Below are positions 1-12,800 of a DNA stretch of 64,000 nt, piece by piece. The notes beneath the pieces are model-generated. The model did no database searches. It was not told the DNA's origin and was given only the letters and a program-made list of their open reading frames with translations. The DNA lies in contig JASAND010017631.1 in the NCBI GenBank assembly GCA_030248195.1, positions 1 to 64,000 on the forward strand, given 5' to 3'. Source of the stretch: Trissonchulus latispiculum. Lineage: Eukaryota > Nematoda > Enoplea > Enoplida > Ironidae. The translations under genes were made by a program, and so were the position numbers. How positions within the stretch are numbered: position 1 is the stretch's first letter; every line of letters starts with the position of its first letter.

Positions 1-1838
1 GTAACACGTATGTAGCTAGCACAAAGCCTATATGTCTACATACCTGTAGGCAGATGCGGACTAGATGCTGCTGTCGAAGGAGTGACCGCGACCACTGGAG
101 CCGGTGACGGCCCGATAGAGCCCAGACTAGGCGGACTGCTGATTTCCTGTTCCATGATCTGAAGATCATCATCATCGTCCGCACTGCGATTCTGCTCATC
201 CGTTATCATGGCATCCCCATCAGCGCTGGCCGGCAGACCGTCCCAGCGAGCAATCTCCTGCTCAAATGACTCATTATCGGAGCGAACGTAGCCAGCCAGA
301 TCCTCTGGCAGAAGAGAAAGGGCCTGTTGCAGCCAGTCCGGCACGGTCTCAGCTGCGCCCGATGTTACAGGGCTTCCCACAACGGCACAATCACTGCCGT
401 CGCCACGTGACGACGGATTCGTGGGCGCAACGGATGCAGCCGGAAACGCAGGGGCAGGACTGGGCAGGGAAGAGTCTGAAACACAATAAAGGCACGACGT
501 AAAAATAAATTAATATAGAAAATTAAACAGCAAATCAAACGTTCTGGCATCTTTATGGAAAAAAACCTGCGAAGTGAGTTTTCATGAAACCAGAGGTATA
601 CGAAAAACCAGTATTCTATAGAAGTGTCTAAACAATAAAGAACAAACGATGTACTGTATTTAAAAAGAAACTTGTAAATTAAAAAATCCTGGAGAACTTT
701 AAGAAAAATAGCCCATACGTTCCACAAGGTCGTCGCGTTCAGCATCCACGTATATCAAACAATAGGCTGAAGCGTTCTGGTAACCTCCCACTGAATCCTT
801 TTCAATTTCATCCCACGATGCATTAGTTACCTGAAACCGGAAGCAGAAAAAGCAAGCATTGCGACAACCAATCAGAGACTCACACCTTAAGTATTTGCGT
901 GAAACATTTTCGTTAAATCTAAGCTCGTCACAGCGCATAATGAATAGTGATATTTGTTGTGGTATCAGTAAGTTTAGTGGGACCGTGAACCATTCAGTTT
1001 CCTGCCAATTTTGGGGAAAATCAAAAATAAAATTCTGGGAAAATTGGGAAAATTATGCGAACTCGCTAAACAGTTTAGCCTAAACTATATATGAATCGGT
1101 TGAGTGAGCAGTTATTTAGATTGTGAAAATATGAATAATAATTATTCATCCGTTTTTAAAGGGAACTAAGCTAAATTCATATAACTTTCGAATTTTACGA
1201 CTTACAACTTAAATGTTTTATGGTAACATATTAGAAACACTAATAGTAATATTAATGTAAACTTATATTTTTTAATAAACTAGAAAGCAGAAATGTAACT
1301 CTTCAAGAAGTTTTTGTACCAGCAGTTTTTGGCAATTAATTTCATTCTTAATTTTAACTTTACTTCATACAAAAACTCGTTTTTAACATTCACCCCTCTT
1401 TATTTCTGTCCAGTGCGTCAGAGTTGAACTGTAGTATTGGTAGAACTGGAAGGAAAATGACCCCTGCTGATTTCAAATATACAGGAGAGTAATTAAGTTA
1501 ATCCTTTAAACACAAGAAAACGTTTGCCCCTACTCAGATCGGCAATAGCCGATTTTAGGATTTTTGGTCAAAATTTTCAGAAATTTTACGGTTTAGCCGG
1601 AACTTTTTGGTCAACATTTTTTGGCGCTAAAACTTTTGCGTACTTTTAGACTTAGTTATAGCAGTATATGTGGAAAACAGGCTATTTATACTTTAGCATT
1701 TTAACTCATTTTATCCCCCCCACTTTTGGACCTCCCACCCTACAGACCGTTCCCCCAACTTATTTTTGACTAGAAAAACCCCAGCCCGTCACAGCTACTT
1801 CAACTCAACGATGGTTGCTTGTTATTAATAATGGGAAC
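1..1838 (-). repeat. Left arm of a large inverted duplication (partner 7044-9240)
   Basis: This arm is the reverse complement of the right arm at about 7044-9240, with scattered substitutions and small indels throughout. It contains antisense copies of two USP exons (44-475 and 719-830) and the intron between them. The inner end lies near 1838, where the match to the right arm stops, 13 bp before a TIR element begins. The outer end runs off the window. The arm lacks the 365-bp insertion present in the right arm at 7987-8351, so it keeps the empty site at 885-890. Confidence 0.9.
44..830 (-). pseudogene. Antisense duplicate of two USP25/28 exons
   Basis: Read on the minus strand, 830-719 is a copy of the last catalytic-domain exon ([16 protein letters not shown] followed by [13 protein letters not shown]) and 475-44 is a copy of the acidic-linker exon ([20 protein letters not shown] and onwards). 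Both keep AG acceptors and GT donors (GTATGG after 719, GTATGT after 44) and open frames. The linker copy is 432 nt against 441 nt in the main gene, an in-frame loss of 9 nt, and it has an SG for TS change near its start. No exon for the preceding His box is seen beside it. It may be a fragment from an inverted duplication or the start of a second divergent gene copy that continues left of the window. Confidence 0.75.
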
Positions 1839-1850
1839 AGTAGACTAATC

Positions 1851-2277
1851 GGGTTCCATAAAACTTACGTCTTGCCTTGCTAGTACGCTACTAGCATCCG
1901 TCTAGTTCTCTAGTCTATTTTGACTAGAGAAGTGATAATTAAAGTTTGATAACTTTTATTTTTTATCAAAATAGACTCAAAATCAAGAGATGCCCGTTTT
2001 TGAATCTTTTTTCGAATGACTGCAATTTTTACAATGTTTCATTAAGATTTGAATTTTATGCGATTTTTTACATGATTATGGTTATTTTTGGCAAACTCGC
2101 ACTCGCAGTGTTAGTCCTCGCACTAACACTGCTAGTTTGTCGAGTCATCGCACTCGCTTAGCTAATTTCGTCGAGTCAAGCGAAAAGTTTTATGGTACAC
2201 TTGACTCGACGGCTAGCACTAGCATTGCGAGTTCTCGCAAGCTAGTACCAGCATGCGAGTCAAAGTTTTATGGAACC
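1851..2277. mobile_element. TIR element (GGTTCCATAAAACTT ends)
   Basis: The left end reads GGTTCCATAAAACTT and the right end is its reverse complement. The interior carries short inverted GAGTC/GACTC and CTAGT motifs, and no coding sequence is visible. It starts 13 bp from the end of the inverted-duplication arm, so it may mark the junction. No clear target duplication is seen. Confidence 0.6.
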
Positions 2278-2282
2278 GGCCC

Positions 2283-2451
2283 CTGCTGTAATTTTTGAAT
2301 GATAGCGTTTTAAAAATGGTTCAAAAATAAGTTATATTGCGTGCGACAAAGCTAAGCGTATGGGATCAAATCGCATATACGGTTTAACAATTACACAGAA
2401 CAAGCAAAATTAGCACGTTTTTAAAACGCTATCATTCAAAAATTACAGCAG
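2283..2451. mobile_element. 169-bp MITE with 34-bp perfect TIRs
   Basis: The first 34 bp (starting CTGCTGTAATTTTTGAATGA) are exactly the reverse complement of the last 34 bp. The ~100-bp interior is non-coding. The element almost abuts the preceding TIR element, and I see no convincing target site duplication. Confidence 0.75.
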
Positions 2452-2519
2452 ATATGAAGTAATTTGAGGTTGATGCTTGTTAGGGATAGACAAAATGTCA
2501 TTTTAATGAAATAATTTGA

Positions 2520-3030
2520 CTTCCAGACCAACCGGATACTGAGATAATAGCCCATGAAATCTCAAATTTCAAAGCTCAGAACCGGAAATCGACCGGATAT
2601 TCGATTACTTTGACACCGGTAAAATGAAAGTAGCCTCCCAAATATTCATTGTGCCAAAACTAACATTTTTATCCGCGATTCCGAGCACCGGACCGGAAAA
2701 CCCGATTTTTCCGGTTTTTTTCGCACCGGATACGACCATAAATCACGCGTTAGTTTGGTCCAAATTGGACAAAACTTCGTATGTAGACTAATTTGGACCC
2801 GCTGAATCTGAAAATTCAATCAGCGAAACTGTACGACCTATTCATCTTGCTGTACAGTTTTTGTGACCTAGACATCCGTTTACCGGACATAGACCGGATG
2901 TGACCGGATTTTCGGAGATGTCTTGGGCCAAGGACCAATATGCTAGAGTTTGAATTAATTAGCATTCTCTTTCCGGTAACCGGATATAGACCGGATATGA
3001 TGGTTTTACCGGATTGTCCTCCTCCTGAGC
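2520..3030. repeat. CCGGATA-rich repeat segment
   Basis: This segment has many ACCGGATA and GACCGGAT motifs in both orientations, clustered near 2526-2600, 2690-2740 and 2970-3015. The clusters resemble hAT subterminal repeats such as those of 12372-13433, but termini and a target duplication could not be placed. Confidence 0.35.
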
Positions 3031-3430
3031 ATACCTGAACGGGAGGTCAAATTTCACTGACCCTTGTGGAAGCAAATTTGGGTACCCCTTGTGAGAGCGA
3101 TTTTTCTTAGGGGTACTTTTGAAAGCGATTTTTAAGCTATTTTGGCCTATTTTTAGCAAAAAACAACAATTTTTAAGCTAAAACACGTTTTTTGGACGTT
3201 TTTTAGCTAAAAATAGTAATTTTAAGTGAAAAATTCCGGCGAAGCCGGAAAATTTTTGGAAATTTCAGTCGTAAAACCTATTGTTTGGGCAATTTTCTTA
3301 CCCCTTGTGGCCAATTTTCTTACCCCTTGTGGGAGCAATTTCGCGACCCCTTGTGGGCGACTTCGCGGTGGGGGGGGAAATTTCCCCCCCCCCCCTTTCC
3401 CCCCCTTGTCCACCCGTGCTCCTGAGGTTT
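3030..3430. mobile_element. G-tract / TTTTAGC repeat-family copy
   Basis: Poly-G and poly-C runs (3370-3412) flank an A/T-rich core with TTTTTAGCTAAAA-like motifs and a CCGGCGAAGCCGG palindrome at 3236-3248. The same core recurs near 7290, 8230, 15170, 17660, 18280, 20740 and 27150, so this is a dispersed family. The open frames across it are repetitive and not convincing as genes. Confidence 0.5.
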
Positions 3431-3579
3431 CTAAAAATATATACGTACTTTATATAGACTAACTTCAAAGGTTAACTCAGGACAAGCGCTCACAGTTCGG
3501 TTCCAAGAATTTTTGGTCTGACTTTAGTTTTCTATGATTAATGCCTTGTACGTATCCTTCGTGGATCCGCCTGCCAGGG

Positions 3580-6531
3580 GCCCGTTGCATAAAAGTGATC
3601 AGTTGATTACTGTAGCAGTTTTTCGACAAAAACTGCTGCAGTCCGCCGTTTTGGGAGTTTTTGGTGCCATATCGTAGCTGTTGAAGTGCATTATCCAAAA
3701 GTCATGAAGTATTTAATTTATCTTCGCTGACTCATTCAGTCAAAGAAAGGTTTTGAACTCAATCTTAGGGCCTTTTCGCGAATGGGTTAAACGAGTTAAA
3801 TTGAACTCGATCCTTTTCGCGAATGGATTAAACGAGTTAAAATTGACTTACCGAGTTAAGCAGAGTTAAAATTTTTAACTCTAAGCTCATTCGCGAAAAG
3901 AGTTAAAAATTAACTCTTTTAACTCTACTCTTTTCGTGAATGACACGTGGAGTTAAAAACCTGCAGAGTTAAATTTAACTCTACCCTTTTCATGAATGGG
4001 TTAAATTTAACTCTTTTAACTCGCTCACAACATTTTGCATTGAATTTTAACCCGCGTCTCAGCACGCGGGTTAAACGAGTTAAAATCTTCTATCCTTTAC
4101 ATTGTTATTGCCACATGTTGCGCGCTTAATAAAGCTTTAAAAAAGACAAGATAATCCAGCCAATGAAAGTGCAACACGTAACTTCATTGGATGGTTCATA
4201 ATGCATCAAAATTGCTTCAGCATTTGCCAACATTCTGCTGAATTATTTGGCTCTAAAGTAACGAAATAGGCTACTTAATAAAATATAAATAGATCTAACA
4301 AAACGTTTTAAACATGCTGCATTTTTAGGAATAATAATTAAATAAAATTAATTAAAATAAAATAATTATCGTTATAAATAGACTCTAAATTATCATTTGT
4401 AGGTTATTTAACACCACATATAAATGCAAATTTGAAGTATGTATGAGAGCTAACAACATGAAAAGCCGAACCAACGGGACACTACAACTAACCGAAAGCT
4501 CAATTTTTTTCTCAACAAGCAATACTGTCTGCAAAAGATTCAATTGCCATAGGAACATTCAAGAAATTGTAGGCCTGCTGCGCAGCGGAAGCTATTTTAA
4601 GGTTGAAGTTACCGAGAAATTGTGCAAAAAGCCTGGCAATCTTATACATGCCTTCTTCAATTATTTTAATACTAACCATTGTCTTTTATTTAATTCGGCA
4701 GTCACTGTATCTTCAATAAACTTCCTAAGAAAAATACCATTGTCAGTGTTCGCATGTTTAATAGCTCAATATGGGATGATCATAAAATAAATAAAATATC
4801 ATTATATACACCTAATCACAACTCTTCCTTAACTTTTATGTATTTATCTATTTCTTTTGGATAATCTAAAAATGCATACTTTACTTTATTTTAGCTTCAC
4901 AAAAATCTGCAAATCTGCTTCAAGCAAAATCTTTTACAAGCAAATCTTCTGTAAAAGTTTGGTCCCGCTTGACTAATATTTATAAAAGTATAAACTTTCT
5001 TTGTTTAAACTTTGTCATAATGGACAGAATGATTGATTAGGTGCAGCAAAATCGTGTGCAAACATCATATAACTATTTAAGTTTGCTAATGGTTTAAAAG
5101 CCTGCAAAAAGTGGATTAATTAATTAGCTAATTTTGCCGTAAAAATTACTGTAAACTTTAAAAAATTTGAATTTTTGACTTTCTGAAAGGACTTCTAGAC
5201 AAATGTTACGCGAACTTAGCTGCAGCTGGTTATGTTCATCAGAATTACAGTACAGGATCAACTGCTATCCCAACTGCGATTCAAAGGGCAACCATTTCAA
5301 TTCAAATTTGAAATCTCTATTGAATTTTAATAAACAAACATTTTTCTATTTAATTTTGCTGCACCTATCTGTTTTAGTATTAAAGTTTTGTTGAAATTGA
5401 CCAAAATTGTTCAAGTTTTCAGGAAAACCAAGAGAATCTGATTTTGCTGAAAACGTGTGCAAAGTTTTTTTGGCTCTGTCGTGGTCTCAGTAAACGAACA
5501 TGATGCCTGGTTTTAGGCTCAACTATTCATTAGCACTTTATTGTAAGCTAAATTGCAAGCTGGCAAAAGAAACAACGAAAACCTAGACCGAAACACTGTC
5601 TTTAAATTACTTTTCAGCGAACTTTGAAAATATACAACTTTTCATGAAAATCGTAAAAATCTTTGGTTGGCTCCCCTTGAATTGCAGTTTTACCCATATC
5701 GTTAACCCCTTAAAAACTTAAACTTAACTTTACTGCAGATTGGTCACTAATTTGTTGAAATGGATCAATTCTAAATTTCAGCAAAATCGGTTATAAACTG
5801 CAATTTACCTACACACAGGGATTCGCCCGGAATGCCCTAATACAGGATGACGCTACATTGAAGATGAAGATGTAATAAATGTCTATTAATGAAATGAGGA
5901 AATATCTGCTTTTGCTGCCTTATTTTATTTAAAATTTTCCAAACTTTGGGAAGTTTTTCTCAAAAAATTCTCAAATGGTGAAAAGTTGGGCATTGCGTAA
6001 GCAGAAATTATAATCATTTTAACTCCTTTCACATATGCAGAGAGTTAATTTTAGCTCTCCTAATTTTAGCTCTTTTAACTCTTTTCGCAAATGCAGAGAG
6101 TTAATTTTAACTCTTTTAACTCTTTTCGCGAATGCAGAGAGTTAATTTTAACTCTGACAGTTTTAACTCCTTTAACTCTTTGATTTTTAACCCTGCAGAG
6201 TTAAAAGAGTTAAAAGCAGGCAGAGTTAAAATTAACTCTGTGCATTCATGAAAAGGGTTAAAAGAGTTAATTTTAACTCTACTCTACTCTACTCTACTCT
6301 ACCCATTCGCGAAAAGGCCCTTAGTTTCTTTACTTGCTAAGCTGGCATCATTCCAATTTAAGATGTAACCTAATTTAGACTTTTAATTTCACTAGAACGC
6401 TCAAAGCGCTTCAATATGATGCATAAATTATTGTCGTAGCCCATTGGTAGCTTTCATTATTCTCGAAAAACTGCTACACTAGTCAAGTGATCACTAATCA
6501 CTAGTCAATTAATCACTTTTATGCAACGGGC
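3580..6531. mobile_element. Outer TIR element hosting a Harbinger-like insertion
   Basis: The left end GCCCGTTGCATAAAAGTGAT matches, in reverse complement, the right end at about 6510-6531 (ATCACTTTTATGCAACGGGC) and continues with partial homology for about 30 bp more. About 400 bp of its own sequence remain outside the nested element at 3768-6320. No open frame resembles a transposase and no clean target duplication is visible. Confidence 0.6.
3768..6320. mobile_element. Non-autonomous PIF/Harbinger-like element, TTA target duplication
   Basis: The termini are GGGCCTTTTCGCGAATGGGT and its reverse complement, flanked by TTA at 3765-3767 and 6321-6323. A 3-bp TWA duplication and G-rich TIRs are typical of PIF/Harbinger. 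Both subterminal regions (about 3785-4090 and 6010-6300) are arrays of GAGTTAAA/TTTAACTC in both orientations mixed with TTCGCGAATG. The interior has no recognisable transposase or Myb-like frame. Confidence 0.8.
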
Positions 6532-6859
6532 AACATTTACCTAATTTTCTTGACGTAAATAGTACGTACCGGAGGTAAACTGAACATCTCTGCTCCGTAA
6601 TTTTTTGAGTAGCTTCCAGGTTGCCATTGTAGAATTCTAGATAAAATTTTCTGGCAAAATTTTGCGGTAATTCTCATGTACAATACGTTAGCGGTGTTGG
6701 TTCTGGCTAAATTTCTAGAAAAACACTCAGATCCCAATACTGGCTGGATTTCCCCCTCAAAACCCTAAAACTCCCTGTTTAATCAGAATGTTATGTTGCA
6801 TTTTAAATTGATTTGATCGCCTTGCTTCTTTGTTTAAAGTAAGATTTGTGTTTTTGTAG

Positions 6860-9800
6860 CGCGGTTATGATTTGCACGCTGTTCTGGTTCACGAAGGCCA
6901 GGCTACTATGGGTCATTATTGGGCCTTCATCCATGATCGTGATTCGAATAGTTGGAAAAAATACAATGATGTTCAGGTACAAAGACAGTTAGCCGAGTGA
7001 AACTTGAAAAATGTATGACAAAAAGTTCTCTGTGTATGTTTTCGTTCCCATTGGTAACAAGCAACCATCGTTGAGTTGAAATAACTATAACCGGCTGGGG
7101 TTTTTCTAGGCAAAAATAAGTTGGGGGGACGAGTAGGGGGGGGGTCCAAAAGTGGGGGGGGGGGGGAATAAAATGGGTTAAAATGCTAAAAAATACAGTA
7201 TAAATAGCCTGTTTTCCACATATACTGCTATAACTAAGTCTAAAAGTGCGCAAAAGTTTTAGCGCCAAAAAATGTTGACCAAAAATTTCCGGCGAAACCG
7301 TAACATTTCTGAAAATTTTGACCAAAAATCCTAAAATCGGCTATTGTCGATCTGAGTAGGGGCAAACGTTTTCTTGTGTTTAAAGGATTAATTTAATTAC
7401 TCTGTATACTTGAAATCAGCAGGGGTCATTTTCTTTCCAGTTCTACCAATAGTACAGTTCAACTCTGACGCACTGGACAGAAATAAAGAGGGGTGAATGT
7501 TAAAAACGAGTTTTTGTATGAAGTAAAGTTAAAATTATTAAGAATGAAATTATTTGCCAAAAACTGCTGGTACAATAACTTCTTGAAGAGTTACATTTCT
7601 GCTTTCTAGTTTATTAAAAAAATATAAGTTTACATTAATATTACTATTAGTGTTTCTAATATGTTACCATAAAACATTTAAGTTGTAAGTCATAAAATTC
7701 GAAAGTTATTTGAATTTAACTTAGTTCCCTTTAAAAATGGATGAATAATTATTATTCATATTTTCACAATCTAAATAACTATTCACTCAACCGATTCATA
7801 TACAGTTTAGCGAAGTACGCATAATTTTCCCAATTTTCCCATAATTTATTTTTGAGTTTCCCCAAAATTGGCAGGAAACTGAATGGTTCACGGTCCCACT
7901 TACTGATACCACAACAAAGATCACTATTCATTATACGCCGTGACGAGCTTAGATTTAACGAAAATGTTTCACACAAATACTTAAGGCTGGCATTTTTTTA
8001 GTGGGGGGGGGGTGGCCCCCCCCCCCCCACTTTTCGGTTCCCCCCTCCACTTTTCGGAGCCCCCCCACTTTCGCCCCCCCCCCACTTTTCGGCAAGCCCC
8101 CACCCACTTTTTTGGGGGTCGCCCAAGAGTGTCAAAAAATTAGTTTTTTGAGGTCAAATTTTCAAAAATTTTCTCAATTTTTAGCTAATTTATGGACTCA
8201 TAAGCTAATTTTAAGCTTAAAAACAGCGATTTTTTGCGTTTTTACCTTAAAAATGCTAATTTTTCGCTAAAAATGTCGGTATATTTTACTTTTGGCTCGT
8301 CCCCCCTGGGGGGGTGTCGCTCCCCCACTTTTAAAACCCTAAAAAATGCCATTAAGGTGTGAGTCTCTGATTGGTTGTCGCAATGCTTGCGTTTTCTGCT
8401 GCCGGTTTCAGGTAACTAATGCATCGTGGGATGAAATTGAAAAGGATTCAGTGGGAGGTTACCAGAACGCTTCAGCCTATTGTTTGATATACGTGGATGC
8501 TGAACGCGACGACCTTGTGGAACGTATGGGTTATTTTTCTTAAAGTTCTCCAGGATTTTTTTAATTTACAAGTTTCTTTTTAAATACAGTACATCGTTTG
8601 TTTTTTATTGTTTAGACACTTCTATAGAATACTGGTTTTTCGTATACCTCTGGTTTCATGAAAACTCACTTCGCAGGTTTTTTTCCATAAAGACGCCAGG
8701 ACTTTTGATTTGCTGTTTAATTTTCTATATTTATTTTTACGTCTTACCTTATGTGTTTCAGACTCTTCCCTGCCCAGTCTGGCCAGTCCTGCCCCTGCGT
8801 TTCCGGCGGCATCCGTTGCGCCCACCAATCCATCGTCACGTGGCGACGGCAGTGATTGTGCCGTTGTGGGAAGCCCTGTAACAACGAGTGCAGCTGAGAC
8901 CGTGCCTGACTGGCTGCAACAGGCCCTTTCTCTGCTGCCAGAGGATCTGGCTGGCTACGTTCGCTCCGATAACGAGTCTTTTGAGCAGGAGATTGCTCGC
9001 TGGGACGGTCTGCCTGCTAGCGCTGATGGGGATGCCATGATAACGGATGAGCAGAATCGCAGTGCGGACGATGATGATGATCTTCAGATCATGGAACAGG
9101 AAATCAGCAGTCCGCCTAGTCTGGGCTCTATCGGACCTTCACCGGCTCCAGTGGTCGCGGTCACTCCTTCGACAGCAGCATCTAGTCCGCATCTGCCTAC
9201 AGGTACTTAGGCATAGACTTTGTGCTAGCGTACGTGTTGCATTGTTGTGTTTACAAAATGTCCGTCCTGTGTAGTGAAGCAACACAACGCAACGACCACG
9301 GCAATAGATGTCTTTATCGCAACTTAGTTGAAAGCCGGGCTAGGTCTGCATGAAATCATATTTTTAATGATTTAAATTTTTGTTTCTTTATATAATACGC
9401 ACTATTTTTATGTCTGGGTGTCTATGGTGTGGGTTTACGGTTAGAGGTTTCGGTTGTTACGTCGTTTGATTGCGCTGCACTGGCACTGTAGCGGTTTATG
9501 CTGCAATGGATCAACGGAATATAGTGTGAAACTATATTTAGTTTTGCATGTTGTCCAAAGCAGTTAGAAGTAGACTGACTGAGCCAGCCTGTAAGAATGG
9601 CACTCAATTTTTAGTTATAGTCTCGTTGCTTGCTCCGTTGCTGTTTTGCTTCTCCGTTATTGTTCCGTTTGGGTGAACTTTTGCTTAGTTGTGTTTTTAT
9701 TTTATTAGATTCTACTCGACGACCCGGTTATGGCTTTGACTGTAACTCTATTGTCAACGGTTGGCAGTGGCCGTAACATGAGTTAACTGGAAAGTTCCTG

Positions 9801-12800
9801 TAGAGATTTCGAATTTAATTCATAACTGACTCTTTGGATTTGGATATTAGGGATGCGCGGGAGCCAGCAGCAGCTGATTTTAAAATTGACGGAAAACGTT
9901 TCATTGCTTATTTCACTGTGAATTGTTTGAAGATTCTGAATATTAGTTTAAACATTGTGATACTAGTCGGGAGGTTTTTTTATTGTTCAAATTCTGTACT
10001 TTATTGAATATCTAGGTGAATGCGTTAGGCTTTATAGAGCAATACTTGAAAAAACTAACTCTTGCTGTGGCTTGCTTCTGCTGCGTCGCTTCCGTTTTCG
10101 TCGTTTTAATAGTTTGTCACTCTGTTTTGTTTTTGTTTTGTTGTTTTCATGCATAACATCTGGAGTTTAGGCTCAGTTTTGTGCATTTTGTAGTTTGAAT
10201 GTTTTTGATTGTTTCGTGTCATTTTTTGTTTACTGTTTCTGTAAGTTTCGATAATATATTAAAAGAATTTGTTGGCAAAGTGCCACAAAAATCTGATTAC
10301 TTGTCCTGCAATTAATATTCATCAGAGACCCTTAACATTATATATTTTCAGAACCCTCGTGATGATATGACAATTTTTTTATAGATTTAAAAATTTTTAA
10401 AAAATGAAGAATTTCAAAATATCGCGGCTTATTTGGGTTTTTTCCGGAATATGAATGTTATACATTTATGTCTTTCAACAAGATGTTCCCATCTGAAAAC
10501 ACGCATATTTACGCAAAAACGAAGAAAATTGGTTAAGGTTTGCATTTTTATTAGCATTTTCCGGTTTTCAAAATCCTTTGATGTTTGCCGCTTTTTCGTC
10601 TTTGACAAGCTACTGTTCTCTCAGTACTTGATGGAAATTTTTTGTTTATATTTTCGAGACCACTTAGACGTCGGTTTTAACGTAGTAAAAGTAATTTTTC
10701 CAAATTGGAAAGTTGATTTCTTTCAAAAAATACCAATTTTTGACCCAAAATTTCAATATACTACTATCGAAAAATTGGTGCAGATGAGCTACGATAACTA
10801 TGCTATGTTGTAGCTGAATTCAACGATGTCAAAGCAATGCCGCTACGACGCATATTGCTTGTGGAATACATTTTTAAAGACTGTCCTTATTTCAATAGGA
10901 TTTTGGGTGAACTTGTCATCTGTTCCTACATAAAGACACTGATTCATTGAAATCCTGTTAAAACAAGATCAAATATTTGAAAATATATAGCGCGTACAAT
11001 ATTCGTCGTAGCGTCATCATTTTAGCATCGTTGCATTTAGAAAAGATGCCATATTTAGCGTGACTCATATACACTCGGTTTTTTCGATATATATCTGTGT
11101 ATTGAAAATTTGATTCAAAAAGTGATATTTTTTGAAAAATGAACTTTCCAATTTGGAAAAATGACGTTCATAACGTTAAAGCAGATATTATGTAAGCGGT
11201 CTTCAATAGGGATGCACCGGGGCCTGGCCCCGGCCCCGGTAGTCAGGCCCCGCTCCCAACCGGGGCCTAAAACTAGCAAAATTTTGTAAATTTTTGACAT
11301 TTTTGACCAAAATTTAGAAATTTCGAAAGTCAAAAAGTGTTATAAATAGTTTAGGAAAATAGTTTCCTTCCGGTTTGAATGAAAACAACGATAGTAACGT
11401 GTATACATCAGAAATTATTGCAGAACTTGAATTTTGAATTTGAATTTTGAATTTGAAAATTTTCGATTTAGACCCGAATTTCCAGGCCCCGGCCCCGGTA
11501 ATGGCTTCCCTGGTGGATCTCTAGGCTTGAATATGTAAACGAAAAATTTTTATCAATTACTGATCGAGCAGTAGCATGTCAAACATCGAAAAGCGACAAA
11601 CGTCAAATGGGAAACATTAAACAACTATGTACATAGTCATTTTATGACACGGTGTTTTTTACTGTGTCACTTTCTCGCTTTCTAGTGCCCATTTGCATGG
11701 GCGTATCCAGGGGAGGGGTTTTGGGGGGTGAAGCCCCCCTCCTTTTGGGGAAAATTTACCAATGTTCCATTACAAAAAGTAAATTTATGTCAAAATCCCA
11801 TCCTTTTCAGTATATACTTATATATATATATATACTTTTTTGCCAAAATCCCCTCTTCAAAATCCTGGATACGCCCCTGTCCATTTGTTATTTTTCCTAC
11901 TTGTCTTTTAGTTTTTAGCACTGTGAAGCTTATTTGCTACTTTATAATGAAAGCGGGTTTATTTTCGGCTGTTTTTTCGCACTTTGATACCACTCTATGT
12001 TCCCGACTCCCGTCTCTCGTTTTCGACATCTCACCCGTTGGGGTCCTTACTCCTTACTCGTTTAGTTGAAATCGAATTTTTTGAAAGTTTTATTAAATTA
12101 TACTCGCACCTTCAGTTTTTGTTGTTTATGTCTTCGTTGGGTGATTATCTATATTGCATGTGCATTTAACACTGTCAGTCTATTACGTAATGTATTTTTG
12201 AAAGGTTGGATTGATCTGGCGGACGTCTGCTGCACCTGTATTTGGTATCCGTTGAAACGGTCCTCCCATTGATTTTGGGTCGGCGGCTTTTTCATAATTT
12301 AAATTTAGGATAAACCGTCGTGTTTTTGAGTGAGACACGTTTGTGTTGTTTTATGTTTTTGACTAAATTACTAGTGATGGGCGCCGGAGTTTTTTCATAT
12401 CCGGATATCCGTTAACGCAAAATAGGCGCATATCCGGTTATCCGCCTATTCCAAACTTAGCTTCAAGAAAATTTTTCGATTTTGCAATTAAATTTTCAAT
12501 TTTTCTGTCAATTTTTCGGCAGGCTGTGAATGTCTATCATGCAACCAAGAGCACATAATTTAAGAGTGTGAAACTCTTACACTAGCATGTACAAATCATG
12601 CCAGATATGCTCGGTTCATTAACTCGGGACTCCCCCGTAACTTCCGGGGGGGGGGGTCCCACTTTGCACTAATTACACGCTTTCATATAAGCGTGTGTCT
12701 CTTCGCTGATTGGCCCACTAGCCTACGGCTTACTGTAGGTAATTTATTAGTTATTTTAATTAATTAGTTATAACTTTAATTAAGTTAATGCAATTAAAAA

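Noticed and set aside
10433..10813. 126-codon frame in a USP intron
   Set aside because: It overlaps a decayed foldback related to 59259-60559 and has no family match.
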